64,000 nucleotides of DNA from Modestobacter sp. VKM Ac-2982 (GCF_026967935.1 NZ_JAPVBL010000002.1:512969-576968); one strand, 5' to 3'. Counted from the first letter of the stretch, positions 27,515 through 37,697 are shown. Notes: a model not told the origin generated them from the letters alone. Numbers and translations are program-made.

Positions 27515-27762
27515 ACAGATCGTCGGCGAGTGGGGTCCTATCCCACGACGAGGCGCCCGACTCCGGTGGCTCACATCGAGATGCTGGCTGGAGGCACCGG
27601 GACCACTATGTCGTCTCCGTCTCGTCGGTTTGATCTATCGCCAGCCTGGCTTGTAGCGGGCACCGTCCTCCGTTCGCTCGCGGCCGCTTTCGTCGAAGGC
27701 GATGAAGTGGTAAGTCAGATTCCGATCGTCGTGGCGGAGCAGCACGGATACCTCCTTCCTTG
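27515..27762. other. Intergenic, no supported gene
   Basis: The only open frame (plus strand from 27530) has no recognisable feature and no good ribosome site. Nothing else was seen between repeat copy 1 and the end of the CHAT gene. Confidence 0.4.
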
Positions 27763-30306
27763 TTAGCTGCCCTGACGAAGTAGCGCGGGCACGATTGCCG
27801 TGTCGCTATCGCAGTAGACGGCGTAGATGAGTCCCAGCGGATTGCCGTGCTCGACCAGGAACGAGCGGCGCAACCCCAGGACGACGTCGCCCACCGGCTT
27901 GCCGTCGAGGAAGTGGTCGAAGAAGCGGCGGGCCCACTCCGTGGCGAACACGGCTGGGATCTTCGACTCGGTGCCCACTACGCCTCGAGCACCCTTGCTC
28001 ATGAAGTACGGCAGGAACCCGTCATAGAACAGCGGGGAAAGGCCGGCCGATTCGCAGGCGTTGACGAACACCAGCGGGTTGCCCGCCAGGGGCACACCGG
28101 GGGGCGCCTCGAGGTAGAGGTCCCCGAGCGTCAGCCGACCGTCGGTGAGCTCTAGCGAGGACGCGTCGATCCCACCAGGGTCCCGTGACCCGCTGGCTGT
28201 CGCATGGCAGTAGAGGTAGAAGATCTGGTCCGCGCAGTCGGTGTCCGCGAGCGCACTGAGGACCTCCTCTCGGCGGCTGCGTGGGATGACCTGCATCCGT
28301 GGCCGCCGCGACGAGGACTGCGACCACCAAGCCTTCTGGCAGGCGACGTAGTCGCCGTCCAGCTCCTGGTCGATGGCGGTGTTGAGATTCAGCCCGACGG
28401 AAAGCTGTGGATCGCTCGGGATTTCGGTGCCGATGTCCGGGAATCCGCTGCGGAAGGGGATGCACTCGACTACGTGACGCATGCCCAGGAAGAGGTCCCA
28501 GCTAAGGGGCTGCCGGACGTCACCCAGGTAAAGCAGTTGCCACGGCACCGGAAAAGACCGGGACACGACCTGTAGCTGAAGCGGTCGACCCGCCTCGCTA
28601 GTCAGCTGCCGCAGCACGTCCCCCAACCGCCGGGCGTCCTCGCCCCCAGCAGGATGCCGGAACACCTGTTGGAACATCCGCGCTCCGGCCCGCGCCAGCG
28701 TTTCCAGGGCGAAGTCCTCAGCGGGCCGTGGGATGTCGACGCCGTCGCTGAATGGGAGTCCGACACCGTCGCTGTATTCGACGACGGCGGTGATGGCGGC
28801 GCGAACGGTCTCGATCGCGCCCGCCAACTGCGACTCGGTGATCGGCATGTGCGCGTGGTCGGCCGTCGGCCCGATCACCAAGCAGTCGTAGCCTCCGCCA
28901 GGATTCGGCTTCACCACGAAGCTGCGGTCGCGGTCGCGGTGCCGCTCGGCAGCAGCGACGGGTCGTCCGATCGAGGTGAACTTGGCGGTGGTGCGGGTTT
29001 CTGCCCCGACCGGCAGTTCGAGCTGCAGTTGGTGAATGAAGTTGCCCCCACGATGCAAAGTGGCGGTGAGTGTTCCGCGGCCCTCGCGCAGGGGCACGAT
29101 GTCGAAGCGCGCCTTGTTGTGGGAGACGCCCGAGCGTGGCACCCGTAGCAGCCGGGCGCGTTCGGACATCTCGAAGTCGTCGCTGTCAACCTGAACAGTG
29201 AGCTCCGTGACCGGCTCCTCGAGGTCGGTCGCGGTGACCAGGGCCATGGCTACCACACCGCTGGCGACGGCTTGGGGGCGCGGAGCCAGGTCGATGCTGA
29301 AGGCGACGGTGTACCTCTCCCCGACCTCGAGCGGCTCGCCCGAATCGTGTTCCTCGACCTCGGCGTTGAACGTTCGGCTTTCGGCGCTGAGGACTGGATG
29401 CTCCTCGGCTTGCCCGGCCGATTTCGTCGCGGCATCAAACTCGCGCAGCAAACGACTACGGTCCGGATCGTCGACGGCTTTGGCGGCTCGCCTGATCGCG
29501 CTGATGTTGCGCAGCGTTTCCGCGGCGATCGCGCTGCGCGCCTCCAGCTCGGCCCGGCTCAGGGCCTGGCGGTCGCGCTCGGCTTCGATCCTCAGCCGCT
29601 GCAGTTCGAGCTCGAGCTGTGCCGCAGCCAGGGTCAACTCGTGCTGCTGCCGCAGCTTCACCAGCTCGGGGTTGTTGTCGTCTGGAAGCGGCAGGCCACG
29701 CGCCTCCGCATCGGAGTGGGACTGAGCGTCCTCCGCGACGTCGACCCTGCGGGCCTGCACCGCCGAGCGTTGCTGGCCGTACTGCGGGTCGGCAGCGGCA
29801 TGCTCGACGTGCACGCTGTCGACAACGAACAGGCCGCGCAGCAAGACTTCGCTCGCACCGAAGCCCGCAGGCGTCGGAGCGGCGAGCACCTCGGCGTGAG
29901 TGCGCGGTGCGAACAGGCGGCGCACGAATGCGCTGATCTCGGCCTCGAGTTCCGCGGTGAGGGCGGCCATGAACTGCAGCCCGCGCTCCTCGATCCGCGC
30001 CCGAAGGAGCGCGTATCCGTTGGCCGGGTTGAGCGCCACGAACGTCTGGACTCGGACCTCTGGCAACAGCCAGCCGTCCTGAAGGGCGACACCTTGCACG
30101 AATGCGTCGATCCTGATCTCGCGTGAGATGCGCGCGTAGGTCAGCCTGCCCGGTCGGTAGCGCAGCCATAGGGCGCGTGCCCGATCGCCGGGCGCGTAGA
30201 TGGTCTGGAGCCTGCCGTCGCGGAAGACCGCGATGAGCTCGTCGTTCCTGGGCTCAACTCGCCCTGGGAGTGGTAGCTCCTCGCTGATGAGGCTCGGTAC
30301 GTCCAT
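27763..30306 (-). CDS. CHAT peptidase with SPFH-like N-terminal region
   Basis: ATG 30306 begins MDVPSLISEELPLPGRVEPR; the longer upstream frame is low complexity. The 847-residue protein has three parts. Residues about 20-215 look like an SPFH/band-7 fold (DELIAVFRDGRL, then VRVQTFVALNP and LTAELEAEISAFVRRLF), followed by a charged coiled coil (about 225-295). A beta-rich middle (about 325-445) precedes a C-terminal CHAT caspase-like domain with H701 in FYLYCHA and C751 in NACESAG. CHAT enzymes cleave partner proteins on activation. The middle and CHAT parts closely match those of the protein at 31217. SPFH assignment is inference; CHAT is clear. Confidence 0.8.
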   Translation of the reverse strand: MDVPSLISEELPLPGRVEPRNDELIAVFRDGRLQTIYAPGDRARALWLRYRPGRLTYARISREIRIDAFVQGVALQDGWLLPEVRVQTFVALNPANGYALLRARIEERGLQFMAALTAELEAEISAFVRRLFAPRTHAEVLAAPTPAGFGASEVLLRGLFVVDSVHVEHAAADPQYGQQRSAVQARRVDVAEDAQSHSDAEARGLPLPDDNNPELVKLRQQHELTLAAAQLELELQRLRIEAERDRQALSRAELEARSAIAAETLRNISAIRRAAKAVDDPDRSRLLREFDAATKSAGQAEEHPVLSAESRTFNAEVEEHDSGEPLEVGERYTVAFSIDLAPRPQAVASGVVAMALVTATDLEEPVTELTVQVDSDDFEMSERARLLRVPRSGVSHNKARFDIVPLREGRGTLTATLHRGGNFIHQLQLELPVGAETRTTAKFTSIGRPVAAAERHRDRDRSFVVKPNPGGGYDCLVIGPTADHAHMPITESQLAGAIETVRAAITAVVEYSDGVGLPFSDGVDIPRPAEDFALETLARAGARMFQQVFRHPAGGEDARRLGDVLRQLTSEAGRPLQLQVVSRSFPVPWQLLYLGDVRQPLSWDLFLGMRHVVECIPFRSGFPDIGTEIPSDPQLSVGLNLNTAIDQELDGDYVACQKAWWSQSSSRRPRMQVIPRSRREEVLSALADTDCADQIFYLYCHATASGSRDPGGIDASSLELTDGRLTLGDLYLEAPPGVPLAGNPLVFVNACESAGLSPLFYDGFLPYFMSKGARGVVGTESKIPAVFATEWARRFFDHFLDGKPVGDVVLGLRRSFLVEHGNPLGLIYAVYCDSDTAIVPALLRQGS

Positions 30307-30640
30307 GTGTCCCCCGCATGAGCTGACAGCAGCAGGCTTCGCCCAGCAACGGCTGGTGGATACGACCGGCGCTCGGTACCAGTCCGCTCCGAAACTACTG
30401 CCAGAGTGGTCGCAGCCGCCGCCCACGGCTGAGCGCGAAGTGGGCTGGTGCGTCGCGCATACAACGACAACGGCCGCCCGGTCACGTGGACCAGACAGCC
30501 GCTGCAGTTGGAGTACCGGCCCGACCGTCGCCTCTCGGCGAGTGGCCGCTCGTGGCGGCAAAGGAATGGAGCCCGGGGACTGTCACCGGGCCGGCACTGG
30601 TATCAACGGGCGCGGGCGCGGGCGCGGGGCATTCCCACGG
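30307..30640. other. Intergenic, no supported gene
   Basis: Frames here are continuations of neighbouring shadows. The stretch probably holds the promoter of the minus-strand CHAT gene, but no convincing -35/-10 pair was found. Confidence 0.4.
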
Positions 30641-30973
30641 TCAACTCGCGGGCCGCGGCACCGCTGGCAGGGGCCAGCCGGGCAAGGACGGCTCCAACCA
30701 CGCCGGCTGCGCCCCCACTCCCATCCGCTCGCAGACGAGGTCGACCGCACGCTGGCCGCGCAGGTAGCGGGCGAGCGAGGCCAGGCTCATCGCCACCGTA
30801 CGGGCCTCCTCGACCTGCCCGCGCAGCGTTGCGACCAGATCGGCGAGCGCGGCCGGCGCCGACCCCGGGTCGCGGTGCAGGCACGGCTCCTCGCCCAACG
30901 GCAGCAGGCAGGTGCTGCCGTCCAGCAGGAGCGCCGGGCACAGAGGCAGGGCGCCGTTGGCGGGCTCAGTCAT
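30641..30973 (-). CDS. Small Cys-containing helical protein
   Basis: ATG 30973 begins MTEPANGALPLCPALLLDG. The 110-residue product has four Cys in the first 55 residues (CPALLLDGSTC, then EEPCLHRD) and a helical stretch with an Arg/Glu pattern (LVATLRGQVEEARTVAMSLA). It lies between the two divergent CHAT genes on the minus strand, so it could be a regulator or activator of them. Family not recognised; it could also be a shadow frame. Confidence 0.45.
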   Translation of the reverse strand: MTEPANGALPLCPALLLDGSTCLLPLGEEPCLHRDPGSAPAALADLVATLRGQVEEARTVAMSLASLARYLRGQRAVDLVCERMGVGAQPAWLEPSLPGWPLPAVPRPAS

Positions 30974-31216
30974 GCGCGGGTTCTACCGCGGGGCACCGAC
31001 ACGACCAGGCCGTTCGCCGCCAAACAGGGTGTCCGCATCGGGGGGCCACGGCTGGCGTGGCCTGTGACCGATAGATCGGGCTGTCCGTGACGCAAGCAGG
31101 GGGCATGCAGAGCCTGCGGTTGAACGAAGTCGTGCCCATTCCGAAGGTCCCGTTTCGCGCCGGCAGGCGTGTCGGTCTGGAAGGCTGACGACGGGTCCTG
31201 CTGGCAGGGGGAGCGC

Positions 31217-34200
31217 ATGGACGGCGAGATCGCGGCGGGGGCAGCGCAACGCGGGGGCGCACCGATACGGGTGTTCATCTCCTACGCGCACGAGTCAGCG
31301 GAGCACGAGGACCTGGTTCGGAGGTTCGCGATCTTTCTGCGCCACAACGGGGTGGATGCGAAGATCGATGTACCAGCGGCCGAAGAGCGGCAGGACTGGC
31401 CAGCCTGGATGAGTCGTCAGGTGCGTGCGGCCGACTGGGTGCTGGTGATTGCTTCCCCATCATCTGCCGGGAAGGCCCCGTCGTCTGCCGGGAAGGCGGA
31501 GAGCCGTCCCTCCGCCAGAGTTGGGCTGGGCTCGCGCTGGGAGAGCACATTTCTGCGCGAGACCCTGTATCAAGATGATGCGCCCGCTTTGCAAAGAGTA
31601 GTGCCGGTGGTACTGCCAGGCGGTCACCCCGAAGACCTGCCGAGCTGGGTGCATCCCACATCGACCACGGTGTACGCAATCAGCGACTTCACGGTCGCGG
31701 GCGCGGAGAAGCTGCTGCGGCTGCTAACGCATCAGACATCCGAGGTGGTCCCTGAACTCGGCTCGGCGCCGATGCTGGCGGCCCGGGCTGCGCCGAATGT
31801 GCAGCTGGCTGCCGCACGGGGTGTCGTCCAGCATGCACTGGCCAACTGGATGACCGACCGGAGTCTGGCAAGCACGCGTCGCGAGCAGCTCAGCGAGCTC
31901 CTGCGAAAGCCGGTCGGCGACCGAAGTACCCGGACGGACCTGGACGGGCGGATCGACGCGCTAGTCCGAAGCGTTGATGCGGAACTGGAGTGGCTCGTCC
32001 GGTTGGAGTTTTCGCGGCTCGCCCCAAATGAACGCTCGGCTGCGCTGGCACTCGTCGTCGACATCCTCGGCCGCGCGGATCTCTCCGCCGAAGAGCTGTT
32101 CGCCGTTGACTTCGATTCTTCGCGCCTGGCGAACCGGCTGCGTACCGACTCCGCAGCTCTCATCCGGTCAGCCTCGCTGAGCGAGGCGGCCAGTGTGCTG
32201 TTCGACCGAGTGCTGGAGCGTAGCTGCGAGCTCTACGTTCGGGTGCTCCGGCAGATGCCCGCATTCGGAGCGAGGGGCCAAGAGGAAACGCTCTCGCGGC
32301 TCTCCGAGCTCGCGGAGCGCGCGTCCCAGTCATTGCCGCTGTCGGCCGGTTCGCAGCGTGACCAGCCGGAGTACTGGGCGACTGTCCGGGAGGTGCAGGT
32401 TCGCACCCCGAGGCTGATCGAACGGCAGGCGGAGCTGGCGGAAATCGCTGAGTTCGCGACCGGGCCGCCGGGCTACCGGTGGCTCGTTGGCGGTCCCTGG
32501 GCAGGCAAGACGGCGCTTCTCGCGGAGGCGGTGGTCGCCGCGCTCCCGGCTGAGGTAGACGTGGTGGTGTACTTCGCGTCGCGACGCGAGGCTGACGCCG
32601 ACGCCCACCGCTTCCTTGCCGCTGTGGTGCCGCAGCTAGAGCAGTTGCTCGATGAGGAGCCGGCGGCTCCGGACGTCCATCGGATGCGACGACTGTGGGA
32701 GCGTGCTGTGCAGCGCGCGGCGTCGGTGGACCGCGACCTGCTACTAGTTGTTGACGGCCTCGATGAGGACCTACAGCCGCCGAGCGTCCCGAGCATCGCC
32801 AGCCTGCTGCCTGCACGCCTGGGTGCCCGCGGGCACGTGTTGGTGGCGAGCCGCCTGCATCCGAGCCTGCCGGCTGACGTTGACCTCGCACATCCGCTCC
32901 GGGCGACAACGCCAGTAGTACTGCGCCCATGGGGAGAAGCCGAGCACTTGGCTACCCTGTCGCAGGCTGAGCTCGAAACGCTTGGGTCCTTGGAGCAAGA
33001 GTTCGACGTTCTGCTTCGCGGGGAACGGGCCGGCCACTCCGAGGCTGAGGTCACCCGTGGGCTTCTGGAGCTTCAGCGGGAGCGACTGCGGCTTGAGCAG
33101 TCCCGGCGCGGACTGACTGCCGCCGCGGCCGCTGGCCACCTCAATGCCCAAGTCGGCCTCGGGCTGCTTCTGGCGACTCAGTGGGATCCGCCGCAACTCG
33201 CCGAAGCGCGCTGGTGGTTGGAGGCAGCCGCCCGAGCCGGAAACACAGAGGCTCAGGTCGGCCTTGAGCAACTCTCACGGCGGATGGAAAATCGGCCAGC
33301 CGCGGATCCGGACCCCGGGAACCCCGGGCGCTTGCCTCCCGACCAGGACCCGGAGGCGGTTCCGGCTGGCGGGGTACCTCCCGGCGGTCTGTCACCTCCT
33401 CCGGTGCCGCCTGGGCACAGCCCGCTCAGCCTGGATGAGCAGCCCCAGGATCGGCGGGTATTCAGCGCCGAGCTTGAGGACCACACACCAGATGCCCCGC
33501 TGCAAGTCGGTGCGGGGTACACGCTTGCGTTCGGGATCTACCCCAAACCCCGAGCGCAGGCGATCGCACAGGCGTTGGTCCTGGATAGCCTGCTCCACTC
33601 GCCTGACTCCGACGAGTCAGTCACCGAGCTCACTGTTCAGGTCGACACCGATGACTTCCGGGTCTTCGATAGAAGCCGGCCGCTCTTCGTACCGAGATCT
33701 GGGCGCTCGCTGAACAAGGCGCGCTTCGACTTTGTGCCCTTGCGGAATGGGCCCGCAACCCTCACCGCGATCGTGCACCGCGAGGGCAACTTCATCCACC
33801 AGTTGAGAATCGTGCTGCCGGTGGGAGCGCCGGGCGCGATCGAGGTCAAGTCGACAGGGCGGTCCCTGGGAGCCGCCGAAAAGCTCACGCGGCGGGATCT
33901 CATGCTCGTACTCGAACCAGGAGTGAACGGCACCTACGAATGTCGCGTGATTGGGCCGGTCGCAGGACATGCGACGCTCCCCGTCACTCGGGAGCAGCTT
34001 GCAGATGCCATCGAGTCGGCGCGTGCGGCTATCGGCCAGGTGGTGGAGCAAACCGAGGGGGACACGTACCCGTTCAGCGACGGCCTGGACATCCCCAAGG
34101 TTGCTGAGCGCTCGGCCCTCCAGGTCCTGGCACGTGCGGGCGCGAGGCTGTTTCAGAAAATCTTCTCTGCGCCTCGGGGCGGAGAGGACGCCCGGGTCAT

Positions 34201-35086
34201 CGGTGAAGGACTGCAGAGGATGGCCACCGATGGTAGGCATCAGCTACAGATACAGGTCGTATCGCACGACTTCCCGGTGCCGTGGCCGCTGCTGTATCTC
34301 GGGGACGTACGACCCGGGGCAGACTTGAGCTGGGATCTGTTCCTCGGCATGCGTCATGTGATCGAGTGCATCCCGTCGCGACACGGTTTTCCCGCGTTGG
34401 ACGTCGAGATCGCGAGCCACCCGCAACTGTCGGTGGGCGTCAACCTCAATACGGCTATCGACAAGGAACTGAACGGCGACTACGTCGCTTGCCAGCAGAC
34501 CTGGTGGTCGGAGACTGCGCTTAGTCGCCCGCGGGTTCACGTCATTCCGCGCAGCCTGCGAGATGAGGTGCTGACAGCGCTGGCCGACAACGAGTGCGCG
34601 GACCAGATCTTCTATCTCTACTGCCACGCGAGGGCGAAAGGACGTGGGGACCCTGGTGGGATCGATGCGTCGGCGCTCGAGCTGACCGATGGGTTCCTGA
34701 CGCTCGAACAGCTGAACCTAGATGCCCCCACGAACGCTCGCCTTCCCGGGAATCCCCTGATCTTTCTCAACGCCTGCGAGTCCGCAGAGCTGTCCCCCTT
34801 GTTCTACGACGGCTTCGTTCCCTACTTCATGAGCAAGGGAGCGAGAGGCGTGATCGGCACCGAGTGCCGCATCCCGGCGCGATTCGCAACCGAGTGGGCT
34901 CAGCAGTTCTTCGACCGCTTCCTCGACGGGGTACCGCTCGGTGAAGCGGTCCTAGGGCTGCGCCGCTCCTTCCTTGAGGAGCACCGCAACCCGCTGGGCT
35001 TGATTTACGCCGTGCACTGTGACAGCGACACGGTGATCGCCCCCGCATTGCCCCGGCACGCCGGCCACTCCCAGGAGTGGACATGA
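31217..35086 (+). CDS. SEFIR-STAND NTPase-CHAT fusion protein
   Basis: ATG 31217 has a clear site (GGGGGAG) and is preferred over the GTG at 31169. The 1289-residue protein begins with a SEFIR domain (IRVFISYAHESAEHEDLVRR, then WVLVIASP), a relative of TIR that signals by self-association. A helical part (about 200-390) precedes a STAND-type NTPase with Walker A GGPWAGKT (425-432) and Walker B LLLVVDGLDED near 512. Two Sel1-like repeats (about 635-690) and a Pro-rich linker lead to a beta-rich region and a CHAT domain with H1137 in YLYCHAR and C1187 in NACESAE. It probably senses a signal, oligomerises and activates its peptidase. Confidence 0.85.
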   Translation: MDGEIAAGAAQRGGAPIRVFISYAHESAEHEDLVRRFAIFLRHNGVDAKIDVPAAEERQDWPAWMSRQVRAADWVLVIASPSSAGKAPSSAGKAESRPSARVGLGSRWESTFLRETLYQDDAPALQRVVPVVLPGGHPEDLPSWVHPTSTTVYAISDFTVAGAEKLLRLLTHQTSEVVPELGSAPMLAARAAPNVQLAAARGVVQHALANWMTDRSLASTRREQLSELLRKPVGDRSTRTDLDGRIDALVRSVDAELEWLVRLEFSRLAPNERSAALALVVDILGRADLSAEELFAVDFDSSRLANRLRTDSAALIRSASLSEAASVLFDRVLERSCELYVRVLRQMPAFGARGQEETLSRLSELAERASQSLPLSAGSQRDQPEYWATVREVQVRTPRLIERQAELAEIAEFATGPPGYRWLVGGPWAGKTALLAEAVVAALPAEVDVVVYFASRREADADAHRFLAAVVPQLEQLLDEEPAAPDVHRMRRLWERAVQRAASVDRDLLLVVDGLDEDLQPPSVPSIASLLPARLGARGHVLVASRLHPSLPADVDLAHPLRATTPVVLRPWGEAEHLATLSQAELETLGSLEQEFDVLLRGERAGHSEAEVTRGLLELQRERLRLEQSRRGLTAAAAAGHLNAQVGLGLLLATQWDPPQLAEARWWLEAAARAGNTEAQVGLEQLSRRMENRPAADPDPGNPGRLPPDQDPEAVPAGGVPPGGLSPPPVPPGHSPLSLDEQPQDRRVFSAELEDHTPDAPLQVGAGYTLAFGIYPKPRAQAIAQALVLDSLLHSPDSDESVTELTVQVDTDDFRVFDRSRPLFVPRSGRSLNKARFDFVPLRNGPATLTAIVHREGNFIHQLRIVLPVGAPGAIEVKSTGRSLGAAEKLTRRDLMLVLEPGVNGTYECRVIGPVAGHATLPVTREQLADAIESARAAIGQVVEQTEGDTYPFSDGLDIPKVAERSALQVLARAGARLFQKIFSAPRGGEDARVIGEGLQRMATDGRHQLQIQVVSHDFPVPWPLLYLGDVRPGADLSWDLFLGMRHVIECIPSRHGFPALDVEIASHPQLSVGVNLNTAIDKELNGDYVACQQTWWSETALSRPRVHVIPRSLRDEVLTALADNECADQIFYLYCHARAKGRGDPGGIDASALELTDGFLTLEQLNLDAPTNARLPGNPLIFLNACESAELSPLFYDGFVPYFMSKGARGVIGTECRIPARFATEWAQQFFDRFLDGVPLGEAVLGLRRSFLEEHRNPLGLIYAVHCDSDTVIAPALPRHAGHSQEWT

Positions 35087-36450
35087 CGCTGCGCCTTGTC
35101 CGCGGCGGGGAGTTGTCCTATCACCTGCTGGCGTTCGACGAGGACGGCCGCCCGCGCAGGGAGACCGCGCCGTCTTCCGCCGGTGGGGAGGTCTGCGAAG
35201 CCGCGGCCGATCCCAAGAAGCCCATCACTGACGTCTTCATATTCAGCCACGGGTGGCTGGGTGATGTTCGGGCGGCCGTTCGGCAGTACGACTCCTGGCT
35301 GACGGCGATGGACCACCCGCGAGACCTAACTGCGGCCCAGCGGTCCCGCCCGGATTTCAGGCCGTTGATGGTCGGCCTGCACTGGCCAAGCCTGCCCTGG
35401 GGCGATGAGCGACTGCACCGCGGGCCTGCTCTGCTGTCCGGAGACGACGGCGCGAGCAACGAGTTCGCCTCCGAGAACGCCACTGATGTGGACACCCTCA
35501 TCGACGCGTACGCGCGGCGAATCGCTGACACTCCGGCAGGGAGAACGGCGCTGCGAACCATCCTGTCCGCCCGCCCAACTGCGCACGTGCTGCTCCCGCA
35601 GCAGGTCGAGGACGCATACCGCGTCCTCTTTGCCGAGTCCGGTCTCGCTTGTGATGGGATGTCCGGCGCACCGGGCGCCGACCAGGACAGCTTCGATCCG
35701 GGGGAGACGCTCGCCCAGAGCGAGGAGCTCGACCGCGGGACAGGCCCGGCACTGCTTGGCGGAAGCGTTGACCGCTCCCTGAACCTCCTGCGCATGCCGC
35801 TTCGGCAGCTGTCCTTCTGGAAGATGAAGGACCGCGCGCGCAGGTTCGGTGAAGGCGGTGCCCACAGGCTGTTGCGCGAGCTCCAAGAGGCGGCGCCCGG
35901 CGCGCGCTTTCATCTGATGGGACACAGCTTTGGTTGCATCGTTGTCAGCGGTGCCGTGTCCGGCCCTCCCGACAGCTCAGAGCGACCTCGCCCGGTCGCG
36001 ACGCTCTTCCTCGTACAGGGTGCCCTGTCGCTGTGGGCCTACGCCGACCATGACGGAAATCCCTACCAGCGGGCAACGCCCGGATACTTCCGGCGACTGC
36101 TCGCCGATCGGCTTGTACTAGGTCCGGTGGTCACCACCCGCTCCACCTTCGATACCGCGGTCGGCTGCTTCTACCCCGTGGGCGCGCGGCTGGCCCGCCA
36201 GAAGGTCCTTGGAGCCGCCCTGCCCAAGTACGGCAGCATCGGCTCGTTCGGTATTCAGGGTGTGCGGGGCACCGTCGACATCGAGATGGTCAACGACCGC
36301 CAGTACTACGACTACGCACCCGGTCGTGTCTACAACCTCGAGGCGAGCAGGGTCATCCGCCAAGGCCGGGGCCCTGCGGGTGCACACAGCGACATTGCCC
36401 ACGCCGCGGTCGCCCACGCGTTCTGGCAGGCCGCCGCACGCACCGAATGA
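35083..36450 (+). CDS. Alpha/beta hydrolase (lipase/esterase type)
   Basis: ATG 35083 overlaps the CHAT stop (ATGA), so the two genes are coupled. The 455-residue protein has an FIFSHGWLGD motif at about 50-59 that would form the oxyanion hole and the nucleophile elbow GHSFG (280-284, S282). A large insert (about 95-250) separates them. A catalytic Asp/His pair should lie in the C-terminal third (several His residues near the end). No signal peptide is seen. Lipase-like effectors are known to be activated by peptidases in other immune systems, so this may be the target of the CHAT domains; this is inference. Confidence 0.75.
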   Translation: MTLRLVRGGELSYHLLAFDEDGRPRRETAPSSAGGEVCEAAADPKKPITDVFIFSHGWLGDVRAAVRQYDSWLTAMDHPRDLTAAQRSRPDFRPLMVGLHWPSLPWGDERLHRGPALLSGDDGASNEFASENATDVDTLIDAYARRIADTPAGRTALRTILSARPTAHVLLPQQVEDAYRVLFAESGLACDGMSGAPGADQDSFDPGETLAQSEELDRGTGPALLGGSVDRSLNLLRMPLRQLSFWKMKDRARRFGEGGAHRLLRELQEAAPGARFHLMGHSFGCIVVSGAVSGPPDSSERPRPVATLFLVQGALSLWAYADHDGNPYQRATPGYFRRLLADRLVLGPVVTTRSTFDTAVGCFYPVGARLARQKVLGAALPKYGSIGSFGIQGVRGTVDIEMVNDRQYYDYAPGRVYNLEASRVIRQGRGPAGAHSDIAHAAVAHAFWQAAARTE

Positions 36451-36544
36451 CAATGCGCGGTGTTTCGCCGGGCGGGCGGCCTTGGTGGTCGGGGCTAGCC
36501 GGCTCCGGCAACCGTGGCTATCCCGCCCTCACCCCTCGGGACGC

Positions 36545-36668
36545 CGGGGGGACTTGAACACCGGAAAGTGGGAGCCGTCCCACCAGCGGCCCCCGCAGTG
36601 GGGGAGGGGCGCGGTGCACGCGGCTTCGTGGTCATTGTCGGAACGTAGCGTGCCCGTCGGACAAGATC
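36545..36668. repeat. ~122-bp repeat, copy 2
   Basis: Same orientation as copies 1 and 3. It conserves GGGGGACTTGAACACC, GTGGGAGCCGTCCCACC and the TCGGACAAGATC end. On the minus strand the small frame (ATG at 36635) shares M-T-T-K-P-R and GGTAPT with the others. Another minus frame reads WWDGSHFPVFKSP through the repeat and is continuous with the decayed gene upstream. Confidence 0.8.
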
Positions 36669-36689
36669 GTCGGGCTGCCTGAGACGACT

Positions 36690-37440
36690 TCTCGCCGCCG
36701 CGAGGACGGTCCAGTCCAGATGCTGGTTCAGCCGCTGCGGAATCGACCAGCATGAGCCAGCCGGGGGAAGCGCTGACCACACCTCCTAGCGTCCGACCGG
36801 CCGCCGACCATACCCGCGTCGATGCCGCGTCCTCAGCCGGAACCATCGCGACGACGCCCAGGCCGAGGGCATGACCCGACTCCACCCTCCTGGCCACCTC
36901 GTCGAAGTCGTCGACTTCGGCAAGACGGTTGCCGACCACCAGTCCGAGCGCCTCCGACCTCCGCACCGCGTCGTACCAGGGCGCCTGCGCACTGTCGAAG
37001 CGGCCGAAAACCAAGTCGCAAGAGCTACCGTCGGCCGCCAGCGCAAGCACTCGGGCCCCGGTAGTAGACCAGCCCGGCGAGTACGAGGCTCATCAGCAGC
37101 GCTGTCTCGCGCGGGCCGGCGAACTCGCGGGCGAGTACGACCGTCGGCCGGGACAGGACAGCGGCCCAGTCGACGGCGGCGGCCGGGCTCCCCATGAGCA
37201 CGAACCCAGGCTGCCGTCAGTGAGCAGCTCCAGGCGGTTGACGAGCGCCGCCTCGATCTCGCCCTTGGTGCGATCGGAGTAGTCGGAGTGCCGCACCATG
37301 TCGCGCACCGTGGCGTACAGGCGGAGCAGGGTCGGTGCCGGTTCGCCCAGCACCGGGTGGTCGGCACGGGCAAACACGGTGCCCGCGGCGGGGAAGCCGG
37401 TGCTCAGAGGTGAGACTGAGGATCGCGTGCATCGGCGCAA
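36690..37440 (-). pseudogene. Decayed HerA-like ATPase fragment
   Basis: Three frames must be joined to read a protein: TVFARADHPVLGEPAPTLLR with ALVNRLELLTDGSLG (from 37440), then FVLMGSPAAAVDWAAVL with PTVVLAREFAGPRETALLM in another frame, then VLALAADGSSCDLVFGRFDS in the first frame again. At least two frameshifts therefore break it. The middle resembles the segment between Walker A and B of HerA/VirB4-type ATPases and is like RPSVVTLADLVDDEERAF of the HerA gene at 15343. Walker motifs are not seen. It runs toward repeat copy 2. Confidence 0.45.
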
Positions 37441-37697
37441 GACAACTCGCGCCTAGCTAGCCCCCGCCCTCGGAGTGCCAGCGGGGCAAAGACCGTTGTG
37501 CGCATCCGCCAGCCGTCTGGTGCAGCGCCGACAGGTGGGCCGCCTCGCCGATAAGTGCGGCACCGTCGTTCCTGTTATGGCCAAGCGCCGCAGGTCCAGG
37601 CATTCTGTCCCATGCCGTCCGACGAGCCCGGCGACAGAACTCCCTGCAACGAGGCGGCGCTGTGCTGGTGCGGATGTCCCATGCCTTGGGGGGCCAC

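Noticed and set aside
27530-27766. Small plus-strand frame after repeat copy 1
   Set aside because: No ribosome site, no conserved feature, and it overlaps the end of the CHAT gene region.
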